Shown: one piece after another, positions 37,144 to 44,596 of the stretch
How positions within the stretch are numbered: position 1 is the first letter of the stretch
Layout of the letters: each line of letters starts with the position of its first letter
Source of the DNA: Acidobacteriota bacterium
GTDB lineage: Bacteria > Acidobacteriota > Aminicenantia > Aminicenantales > Saccharicenantaceae
Length of the DNA: 64,000 nt
NCBI GenBank assembly: GCA_039683095.1
Contig: JBDKSB010000001.1
Location: 248,001 to 312,000 of the forward strand
Reading direction: 5' to 3'
The notes under the pieces: generated by a model
Seen by the model: the letters and a program-made list of their open reading frames with translations, nothing else
The model's database searches: none
Told to the model about the DNA's origin: nothing
Translations under genes and position numbers: made by a program

Positions 37144-38859
37144 TCACCGGGGAAGGCCGAGGCGGTCGGCGAAGGCCGCGAAGCGGGGGTCGCGGGCCGC
37201 TTCGGGCGCGAGGTACTCAGCGTAGACATGGATGAAGGGGATCTGCGAGTCGCGATATCGCTCGGCCGTCGCGAGCCATTCGAAACCTTCGTCCAGGCGT
37301 CCGACCGCGGCGCACGCCCAGGCCAGGTAAACGGGGGAAATAGGACCTTTCTTGTAGTCCTCGAGGAGCCGCTCGAGCAGCTTCTCGGCCCCCTGCCGGT
37401 CGCCCTTCCTGGCATAGCAGGCGACGAGCGCCGCTTCCGCCGAGCCGGGGGAGCGGGGGAGAGGCAGGCTCTTCTCCAGCATCTTCCGGGCCTCGTCCAG
37501 GCGCCCCATCCGCATGTAGGCATTCCCGGCCCAGACGTAGCCGTACCCGAAGTTCGGCTCGATCCGGAGGGCCCTGGCGAATTCCGCCAGGGCTTCCTCG
37601 CACCGGCCGGAGATCACGCGGACGGACATGGAATGGGCATAAAAGAGCGGCATCAAGGGATCGAGCGCGATGGCGCGATCGGCCTCCGTCCGGGCCTCGG
37701 CGAACCGCCTCCTCGACACGAGAAACCAGGAGTACCAGCCCCGGGTCAACGAATCGCCGGGCTTGATCTCAAGCGCCCGGCGGAAGCTCCGCTCGGCGCC
37801 CTTCCAGTCCCAGTCGAACCAGAACTTCACGGCGGCGTCCAAAGCGCAAGCTTCGGGCAGGCCGGGATCCAGGGCCATGGCCCTCTCGAGCGCGGCCTTG
37901 GCCTTCGGGAACACCTCCAGCGGCGGCGCCGCGAGCTGGTTGGCCATGTTCACGTAGGCCCAGGCCGCGCCGCTGTGAGCCAGGGCGAAGCCGGGGTCCC
38001 GCTCGAGCGCCGCTCCGAAGAATTCCAGCGCCCTTTGCGGCGCGTCGGGCGCCGGGCGCCCCAGGACATAGCGGCCCTTCAGGTACAGGCCGTAGGCTTC
38101 CGTGTCCTCGGTGGGACGCTTGCGCAGGAGCTTCTCCTGCCCGGCCAGGAGCCTGACCTTGAGCTGCTCCAGGACGGACATCGCGATCTCGTCCTCGACG
38201 TCCAGGATGTCGCGGGTCTTGCGGTCGTACCTCTTCGCCCAGATCTTGAAGCCGTCCTCCGCGCTGACCAGCTGGACGGCCACGCGGAGGTCCTCCCCGA
38301 CGACCTGGATGCTTCCCTCGAGGATGGTCCTGACGCTGAGCTTCCGTCCGATCTCCCGGATATCGACGTTCCGGCCCTTGAACCAGAAGCTGGAGGTCCG
38401 GCCGGGCACCCGGAGCTCGGGGACCCGGCCGAGGGTGTTGATGATGCTGTCGGCCAGGCCGTCGGCCACGGGCTCAGAGGCGGGACCGGGGCTCAGATCG
38501 ACAAAGGGCAGGACCGCGACGGACCTGGCGTCGGCCGTTGATCCCGGCTCCCGAGCCGGGCCCCTTCGGCCGGCGACCTTGACCAGGACGAGGCCGGCGG
38601 CGATGACGATCAGCGCGGCCGCGGCATAATAGAGGATCCGGCGCCCTCCGCCCCGTTCCCGCGTCCTCTCGCGGGCCTTGTCGGCGAGCCAGGCGTCGAT
38701 CTCGTCGGGGTAGGCGAAGACCCGGGCTTTCGGCGAGCCGTCGAGCCGATGGACGGGCAGCCCCATCTCGATCTCGAGCCTCTGGCAGGTCCGGGTGGTC
38801 CGTTTGAGATAGGCCGAGATCTCCTTCCAGGAAGAAAGAAACTCCCGCGGTTCCGGCAT
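37144..38859 (-). CDS. Transmembrane winged-HTH regulator with FlgO-like and TPR domains
   Basis: A 571-residue one-component regulator. Residues about 8-62 form an excisionase/MerR-like winged HTH (SSWKEISAYLKRTTRTCQRL and ARVFAYPDEIDAWLADKA). A membrane helix follows at about 77-96. A FlgO/TolB-N-like domain comes next (VAVLPFVDLSPGPASEPVAD), then TPR repeats from about residue 250. It has the same plan as the LuxR-type regulator at 4350-6776 but a different DNA-binding head, and shares the head type with the propeller regulator at 48936. The ATG at 38859 lies after the promoter's predicted RNA start; the ATG at 38886 lies inside the -10 box and is rejected. Confidence 0.86.
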   Translation of the reverse strand: MPEPREFLSSWKEISAYLKRTTRTCQRLEIEMGLPVHRLDGSPKARVFAYPDEIDAWLADKARERTRERGGGRRILYYAAAALIVIAAGLVLVKVAGRRGPAREPGSTADARSVAVLPFVDLSPGPASEPVADGLADSIINTLGRVPELRVPGRTSSFWFKGRNVDIREIGRKLSVRTILEGSIQVVGEDLRVAVQLVSAEDGFKIWAKRYDRKTRDILDVEDEIAMSVLEQLKVRLLAGQEKLLRKRPTEDTEAYGLYLKGRYVLGRPAPDAPQRALEFFGAALERDPGFALAHSGAAWAYVNMANQLAAPPLEVFPKAKAALERAMALDPGLPEACALDAAVKFWFDWDWKGAERSFRRALEIKPGDSLTRGWYSWFLVSRRRFAEARTEADRAIALDPLMPLFYAHSMSVRVISGRCEEALAEFARALRIEPNFGYGYVWAGNAYMRMGRLDEARKMLEKSLPLPRSPGSAEAALVACYARKGDRQGAEKLLERLLEDYKKGPISPVYLAWACAAVGRLDEGFEWLATAERYRDSQIPFIHVYAEYLAPEAARDPRFAAFADRLGLPR

Positions 38860-38881
38860 CCCAGGTTCCCTCGTCCACCAA

Positions 38882-38911
38882 ATCATAGACGCGCTGCGGC
38901 GCAGATGTCAA
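38882..38911 (-). promoter_or_regulatory. Promoter of the winged-HTH/TPR regulator
   Basis: Consensus TTGACA (38906-38911, minus strand) and TATGAT (38882-38887) with an 18-bp spacer. Confidence 0.7.
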
Positions 38912-39083
38912 ACATGCGGGGATGCGACACAGTGACACAGGATGCGCCATAGAGAGACTTCTCCCTCCGGTCCGTTGACAATCGCCGCGGCCGGGCCGAC
39001 CTGAGGGATCGGAGACCGGGGATCGCGCGGACGGCGGGCGCGAGCCCGGCGCGGCCGAGCCGGTCCCCCAAGGAGGAACGCTC

Positions 39084-41954
39084 ATGAGCATCGTCAAGGC
39101 ATCGATCGTCGCGGCGCTTCTCATCGTCTTGTGTGCCGGATGGTCCGGCCAGTCCCCGAGCTCCGGCCCGCCGGCCCGCATGCCGGGGCTGCGGGCGGCC
39201 GCCGAGATCGTCCGGGACCCGGGCGGCATCGCCCACATCCGGGCGGCCAACGAGCACGACCTGTTTTTCTTGAACGGCTATGTCCACGCCGAGGACCGGC
39301 TGTTCCAGATGGACGTGCTCCGGCGCACGGCCGGCGGCACGCTCGCCGAGCTCGTCGGCCCGGCCGCGCTGCCCCAGGACGTCCAGTTCCGGACGCTCGG
39401 GCTGCGCCGGGCCGCGGCCCGGTCGTGGGCGGCCGCCTCGCCGCGCGTCCGGGCGATCCTCGAGGCCTACGCCGACGGCGTCAACGCCTTCGTCGCGGGC
39501 CATCCGCTCCCGCCCGAATACGGCGCCCTCCAGGCCGGCGCGTTCGATCCCTGGGAGCCCCTCGACACGATGGCGGTCGTCAAGATCCTGTGCCTCCAGC
39601 AGGGGGTGTTCAACGATCTCGACATTCCGTACACGACCGCTCTCCTGACCTACCAGGCGGCGGGCGGCGCGCTGGGCTTCGACGGCACGAAGCTCTTCTA
39701 TGACGACCTCTTCCGCTCGGCACCGTTCGAGACGGCCGCGACCGTTCCCGACGCCATGGCCGAGCCGGCCCGGGCCGCGGCCGGGGGACGTCGCGGCCCC
39801 GCCCCGTCCCCGGACCCGTCCGTGCTTGAACTCGTGAAGAAACACCTCAGGGAGACTGACGGCATAGAATTCTTCCGGGCGGCCAGGGAGGGCCGCGGCG
39901 GCGGCTCGAACGCCTGGGCCGTCGCCGGGTGCCGGACGGGCTCGGGCTTTCCGCTGATGGCGAACGATCCTCACCTCGAGCTGCCCGTCCCCGCGTATTT
40001 CTATCCGATCCATCTCTCGGCGGGGCGCTATGACGTCACCGGCCAGAGCTTCGCCGGCGCGCCCACCGTCATGATCGGCCACAGCCCCTGGTTCTCCTGG
40101 GGCTTCACGAACCCGTACGTCGACACGATCGACTATTACGCCGAACAGGTCGTGCCCGACGCGGATTCGCCGAGCGGCCTGAGCACGATCTACCTGGGCC
40201 GGGCCGAGCACATCATCCCCGTGCCCGAGACCTTCCGGGCCAGGGTCAACGGCCAGCTGGCCGTCGTCCCTCCGGGGTCGGGGATCCCCGCGGCCACCCT
40301 GATCGTGCCGCGCCGCAACGACGGCCCGATCGTCCAATTGACCCCGGCGACCGGGGCCGCCCTGAGCTGGCAGTGGACGGGGTCCGGCGCCAGCCAGGAG
40401 CTCGAGGGGGCCCTGGCCTGGGCCGAGGCCCGCACGGTCGGGGACTTCGCCCGCGGCACGCGCCTGTTCACCTTTCCGCAGAACATCGTCTTCATCGGCC
40501 GCCGGGGCGATTTCGGCTACTTCCTCGCCGGCGAGATCCCCATCCGCGAGGACCTGCAGGCCGGCGCGGTCAACGGGGCGCCGCCATGGCTCGTGCGCAA
40601 CGGCCGTGGCGGCAACGAATGGCTGCCGGTCGTGAACCCGCAGCCGGACCAGGCCCTGCCCTTCGAGATCATCCCGGCGGAGGAGATGCCCCACGCCGTC
40701 AACCCGCCAGCCGGGTTCGTCGTGAACGCGAACAACGACCCGGCCGGGATCACGCTGGGGAACGACCCGCTCGCGGCGGAGCGGCCGGGCGGCGGCATCT
40801 ATTACATCGGATACTCCTTCAACATCGGATCGCGGGCCGGGCGCATAACCGAGCTGCTCAAGAATAAGATCGCCGGCGGCGCCGTGAGCTTCGAGGACAT
40901 GAAACGGATCCAGGCCGACACGGTCCTCATGGACGCCCGGTTCTTCGTGCCGCACATACTCGCGGCCAACGCGAACGCGGCCCGGGCGGGGGCGGCCGAG
41001 CCCCTGGCCCTGTTCCGCTTCGACCCGGCCCTCCAGGAGGCGGTGGCGCGGCTCGCGGCCTGGGACTTCACCACCCCGACCGGCATCCCCGAGGGCTATG
41101 ACGCTGGCGATACGTTCGGAGGGCTTGGCTCGCCGTCATCCGCCGAGATCGCCGCGAGCGCGGCGGCGACCATCTACGCCCTGTGGCGCAGCCAGGCGGT
41201 CACGAGCGTTTTCGACGCCAAGCTCAGCCCCTACGGGCTGCCGCTCCCGTATCCCGGGACCTCCCTGGCGGACTTGCGCCATCTCCTCGAGGCGTTCCCG
41301 GCGAACCGCGGCGTCGGAGGATCCGGGATCGACTTCTTCGCCTATCCCGGCGTGCCGAGCCCCGAGGATCGCCGGGACATCTACCTGCTGCGGGCTCTGA
41401 GGAGCGCCCTGGACATGCTCGCCGGCGACGGCTTCGCCAACGCCTTCGGGCACTCGACCGATCAGAGCGACTACCGCTGGGGGAAGCTGAACCGCCTGAT
41501 CTTCAAGCACCCCCTGGGCTCGATCTTCAATATCCCTCCCGCCGGCGGGGAGTTCCCGCCGCCGCTCCAGACCCTCTCCGGCATCCCCGTTGACGGCGGC
41601 TTCAATACGGTGGACCCGGCCAGCAACACCGTGCGGGCGGTCGACGAGAACTCGTTCCTGCTGGTCTACGGGCCGGTCAGCCGTTCCGTGGCCGAGGGCC
41701 GGCCGAGCGGCATCCGCGGGGTGAGCTCGCTCGCCGGCGGCGTCAGCGGCGTCCTCGGCAGCCCCCATTACTGGAGCTTCCTGCCCGGGTGGCTGACGAA
41801 CACGGACTATTACGACCAGTACTTCGGGCCGGACGAGCTCGAGGGGCATGTCTCGTCCATCCTGAAGCTCGTGCCGGCGAAGAAAGATACGGCGGATCAG
41901 GATGAGCGGCCGGGCCCCGGCGGCCGGCGCCCGGCGGCGCGTCATGCGTCATGA
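39084..41954 (+). CDS. Penicillin acylase family N-terminal nucleophile hydrolase (S45)
   Basis: A 956-residue periplasmic proenzyme. A signal peptide (about 1-22) is followed by the alpha chain, opening EIVRDPGGIAHIRAANEHDL. The autocleavage point is Gly-Gly-Gly/Ser275-Asn-Ala-Trp, making Ser275 the N-terminal nucleophile of the beta chain. The beta chain carries MANDPHLELPVPAYFYPIHL and NPYVDTIDYYAEQ, as in S45 enzymes that cleave amide bonds of acylated amines such as beta-lactams or acyl-homoserine lactones. The C-terminus ends in a basic tail. Length is typical for the proenzyme plus a short extension. GGAGG lies 7 nt before the ATG. Natural substrate unknown. Confidence 0.9.
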   Translation: MSIVKASIVAALLIVLCAGWSGQSPSSGPPARMPGLRAAAEIVRDPGGIAHIRAANEHDLFFLNGYVHAEDRLFQMDVLRRTAGGTLAELVGPAALPQDVQFRTLGLRRAAARSWAAASPRVRAILEAYADGVNAFVAGHPLPPEYGALQAGAFDPWEPLDTMAVVKILCLQQGVFNDLDIPYTTALLTYQAAGGALGFDGTKLFYDDLFRSAPFETAATVPDAMAEPARAAAGGRRGPAPSPDPSVLELVKKHLRETDGIEFFRAAREGRGGGSNAWAVAGCRTGSGFPLMANDPHLELPVPAYFYPIHLSAGRYDVTGQSFAGAPTVMIGHSPWFSWGFTNPYVDTIDYYAEQVVPDADSPSGLSTIYLGRAEHIIPVPETFRARVNGQLAVVPPGSGIPAATLIVPRRNDGPIVQLTPATGAALSWQWTGSGASQELEGALAWAEARTVGDFARGTRLFTFPQNIVFIGRRGDFGYFLAGEIPIREDLQAGAVNGAPPWLVRNGRGGNEWLPVVNPQPDQALPFEIIPAEEMPHAVNPPAGFVVNANNDPAGITLGNDPLAAERPGGGIYYIGYSFNIGSRAGRITELLKNKIAGGAVSFEDMKRIQADTVLMDARFFVPHILAANANAARAGAAEPLALFRFDPALQEAVARLAAWDFTTPTGIPEGYDAGDTFGGLGSPSSAEIAASAAATIYALWRSQAVTSVFDAKLSPYGLPLPYPGTSLADLRHLLEAFPANRGVGGSGIDFFAYPGVPSPEDRRDIYLLRALRSALDMLAGDGFANAFGHSTDQSDYRWGKLNRLIFKHPLGSIFNIPPAGGEFPPPLQTLSGIPVDGGFNTVDPASNTVRAVDENSFLLVYGPVSRSVAEGRPSGIRGVSSLAGGVSGVLGSPHYWSFLPGWLTNTDYYDQYFGPDELEGHVSSILKLVPAKKDTADQDERPGPGGRRPAARHAS

Positions 41955-42039
41955 CGAGGCCGCACGCCGCCGCGGATCGACCGGGGCCGCGGCGCCGCCG
42001 GTTTCAGGCCCGCCTGTCCATTCGGGCCGGCAAGCCGAT

Positions 42040-42525
42040 TCAGCGGGCCTTTCCGGGCGGGTCGGGCTGGGGCGAGAGCTTCAATAGGGCCTGGCGGTCG
42101 AAGATGCGGAGCGACGGGAACTGGATCGTCGCCGGGAGCCAAGTCACCTCGTCGTCGATCTTGATGTAATCGCCGGGAGGGACGTCCTTCAGGGCCTTGC
42201 CCGAATCGCCGATGATGGCCGCGGCGCTCTTCAGGACGCCGTTGAAGCCGGTGGCGATGAACTTGCCCTTCGGGTCGCGGATGCCGCAATCGCCCAGGAT
42301 GCCGACCTCGTCCGGCTTGGCCTCGGCCTTGCCCGCTTTCTTGAAGGACGTGATCGTGAAGACGTAGCCGGCGGGGGTCGTGAGCTTGAAGCTTCCCGGC
42401 CCGAGCGTCTCGGCCTTGGTCCCCTTGGGGATGGTGATGGACCGGCCCTGAGCCGCCGCGGTCCCGGCGATCGCAAGGGAGAAGGCGAAGGCCAGGACCA
42501 GAAGCAGGACGGACCTCTTTTTCAT
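42040..42525 (-). CDS. Small exported protein, function unknown
   Basis: A 161-residue protein with a clear signal peptide (MKKRSVLLLVLAFAFSLAIA, then Ala-Ala-Ala-Gln). The mature part is Gly/Lys-rich with short strands (SITIPKGTKAETLGPGSFKL) and one Cys pair candidate; it ends in a Pro-rich tail. No family is recognised. GGAGG lies before the ATG and a promoter at 42568-42596. It is convergent with the penicillin acylase gene, 85 nt away. Confidence 0.7.
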   Translation of the reverse strand: MKKRSVLLLVLAFAFSLAIAGTAAAQGRSITIPKGTKAETLGPGSFKLTTPAGYVFTITSFKKAGKAEAKPDEVGILGDCGIRDPKGKFIATGFNGVLKSAAAIIGDSGKALKDVPPGDYIKIDDEVTWLPATIQFPSLRIFDRQALLKLSPQPDPPGKAR

Positions 42526-42567
42526 GGTTCCTCCTTCTTTCTGCTGCTGAAGGCTATGCTTGACTTC

Positions 42568-42596
42568 AATATAGGTCCGCGCCCCCGGCCAGTCAA
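42568..42596 (-). promoter_or_regulatory. Promoter of the small exported protein gene
   Basis: TTGACT (42591-42596, minus strand) and TATATT (42568-42573) are 17 bp apart. Confidence 0.6.
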
Positions 42597-42638
42597 GCCG
42601 GGCGGAATCAGCGAGGATATCATCATCAGGAGGATTCG

Positions 42639-43430
42639 ATGCGAAAGATAAAGATCCGGCTTATCTCGGCGGCTGTTGCCGGGCTCCTGCTGGGCGCCGG
42701 GGCCTGCCATAGTCCGACGGCGCCCGGAGCCGACGGGATGTCCGGGTTGTGGTTGCTGCCTTTCGGCGGCGGCACGGTGGCGTCCTTGACCCAGAGCGGC
42801 GGCGCCGTTTCCGGCTTCGCCCACGTGATCGACAGCCCCGTCACGTGCTGGGACCAATATGACCGCCTCGACGTGCGGGGGTCGATCGGCAAAGACAACT
42901 CGGTCAGGCTGACCTTCGGCGGGACCTTCCCCGTCGAGATGACCGGCGTCCTCTCTCCCGACGGGACGGTCCTCAACAACGTCCATTCCATCTCGAGGTC
43001 CTGCGCTCCAGGCGGCTATCCCTGGGAAGAGACGGCCGCCACGCCTGGGACCAGGATCGGATCGATCAGCGGAACGTACGAGTTCCGGTTCGAGGTCGAC
43101 GGCGCGGTCCGGAGCTTCACGGCGACCCTCTCCCATCCCATGACCATCGGCCCGGCCGGCGAGATTCCCGTGACCGTCAGCGGCTCACTGGGATCCGGCT
43201 GGCCCTGCGCCCCCCGCGCCGTATCCTCGAGAGACTTCTACATCATGGGCTATCGGCTCCAGGGCATGCTCCTGATCGACGCCGGCTCCGAACTCATGTT
43301 CGTCGAGGTCAAGCCCGCCTCTTCCCAATGGAACGAATTCCAGGGGACGTTCAGCGGATCGTGGAATCCCCAGGCACGGGAGTGCGTCGAGGGATTCGAC
43401 AACGGCTCGGTCACGCTCACGAAACGCTAG
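42639..43430 (+). CDS. Lipoprotein, beta-rich, function unknown
   Basis: A 263-residue protein. The signal peptide ends in Gly-Ala-Gly-Ala-Cys (lipobox). The mature part opens SGLWLLPFGGGTVASLTQSG and continues with repeated Gly-Thr strands (IGSISGTYEFRFEVDGAVRS), resembling small lipocalin-like or beta-sandwich domains. Four cysteines may pair. No family is assigned. GGAGG lies 6 nt before the ATG. The next gene starts 110 nt downstream on the same strand. Confidence 0.72.
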   Translation: MRKIKIRLISAAVAGLLLGAGACHSPTAPGADGMSGLWLLPFGGGTVASLTQSGGAVSGFAHVIDSPVTCWDQYDRLDVRGSIGKDNSVRLTFGGTFPVEMTGVLSPDGTVLNNVHSISRSCAPGGYPWEETAATPGTRIGSISGTYEFRFEVDGAVRSFTATLSHPMTIGPAGEIPVTVSGSLGSGWPCAPRAVSSRDFYIMGYRLQGMLLIDAGSELMFVEVKPASSQWNEFQGTFSGSWNPQARECVEGFDNGSVTLTKR

Positions 43431-43540
43431 CCGGCCGCTCGGCGGCCGGGGAACAGGCGAGCCGGGGCTCGGGCGGCAAATCCGCCGGCAGCCGCGACTA
43501 AAATCAGGTAAGCACGATCGACCGGCCTGGAAGCTCGCCC

Positions 43541-44485
43541 ATGATCCGAAAGACACCGAGCCCGCTGATCCTGGGCTTTTGCCTGGCCCTGGCGGCCTGC
43601 GGCTCCGGGCCCTCCTCCTCCGGCCCTTCCTCGTCCGCCCGGGACGAGGCCGCGACCCTCGAACGGAGGGTTGAGCACATCGAGGACCTGCTGGCCCGGC
43701 GTCCCTTGGCCGCCCGGGTCTTCGACGATCTCATCTCGGCCCTGCCGGACCGCGTTTGGCTGACGGATGTCGTCTGCGACGCCGGGAAGGTCCGGATCAA
43801 GGGGGCTGCCTGGTCCAACGACCTTCTGGCGGATTACATCTCCCGGCTCGGCGAAAGCCCGTCGCTCGAAAACCTGGCGCTTGGCGCCTCCGTCTTGAAG
43901 ACCGTGAATGGCCGGGAGCGGGCGGAATTCTCCCTGGCCGCCGCCGTCCGGGAGGAACCCCCCGGCGCTCCGGCCCCGGCCGGCGCGCCCCTGACCTCGC
44001 GCCTGGAAGAGCTGGAGAAGGATCTGCCGGCCCGGCAGGACAGTTCAGCCATGCTGCGGGAGATCCAGCTGCTCACCCTGGATTCGGGGCTCCGGATGAC
44101 AAAGTTCGCGCCTGGCGCCGGGGTCCCGGGGGAATTCACGACGGCGCTGCCCGTCGTTATCGACGTCACCGGCAGTCCGAGCGAGCTCAGGCGCTTCCTC
44201 CGCGGTCTGGCCGGGCTTCCCGGCCTTTGGGTCGTTGAGCGCTTTTCGGTCAAGACCGTTTCCCCGGACGACCCGCGCTCACCCGTGCGCGCCTCCGTCT
44301 CGGCGCGCGCCTACGCCAAAAGCCGACCCGGGGCCGCTTCTCTGATCACGATCTCCTCTTCGCTATGGGCCATCTGCGGCCGATCGGCCGCAGAGCCGGG
44401 ACCGTCCTTCGGGCCCGGGCCGCCGCGCCGAAACGACCCGCGCGTGAGAATTTATCCGACGGACAAGCGTCTTTCTCTCACGTAA
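43541..44485 (+). CDS. PilN-PilO-like fusion as a lipoprotein
   Basis: A 314-residue protein. Instead of membrane helices it has a lipobox (Leu-Ala-Ala-Cys-Gly, residue 20). A short coiled coil (about 37-55) leads to a PilN-like ferredoxin fold (about 57-135; ISALPDRVWLTDVVCDAGKV, then SPSLENLALGASVL). A PilO-like half follows (about 150-250; EIQLLTLDSGLRMTKFAPGA, then LPVVIDVTGSPSELRRFLRG). In type IV pilus and type II secretion systems PilN and PilO are separate inner-membrane proteins of the alignment complex. The last 50 residues (Pro/Arg-rich) lie outside the domains. No pilM or pilQ is nearby. The -10-like TAAAAT at 43499-43504 may be its promoter. Confidence 0.68.
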   Translation: MIRKTPSPLILGFCLALAACGSGPSSSGPSSSARDEAATLERRVEHIEDLLARRPLAARVFDDLISALPDRVWLTDVVCDAGKVRIKGAAWSNDLLADYISRLGESPSLENLALGASVLKTVNGRERAEFSLAAAVREEPPGAPAPAGAPLTSRLEELEKDLPARQDSSAMLREIQLLTLDSGLRMTKFAPGAGVPGEFTTALPVVIDVTGSPSELRRFLRGLAGLPGLWVVERFSVKTVSPDDPRSPVRASVSARAYAKSRPGAASLITISSSLWAICGRSAAEPGPSFGPGPPRRNDPRVRIYPTDKRLSLT

Positions 44486-44523
44486 GGGCCATGATCTCGT
44501 TTTTTCGCATCGGGCCTTCTCAG

Positions 44524-44552
44524 TTGATTCGCCATGGCCTGGTTCGTATAAT
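44524..44552 (+). promoter_or_regulatory. Near-consensus promoter of the TPR-CHAT gene
   Basis: TTGATT (44524-44529) and a perfect TATAAT (44547-44552) at 17 bp. The leader is about 38 nt to the ATG at 44597. This is a housekeeping-type promoter. Confidence 0.75.
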
Positions 44553-44596
44553 GATCGCGAGATTTGTTGGCTTATAAGGGGCAGGAGGGCTCCAGG

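Noticed and set aside
44564-44596. TTG start for the CHAT gene at 44564
   Set aside because: It lies just after the -10 box with no ribosome site; the ATG at 44597 has GGAGG and a complete signal sequence.
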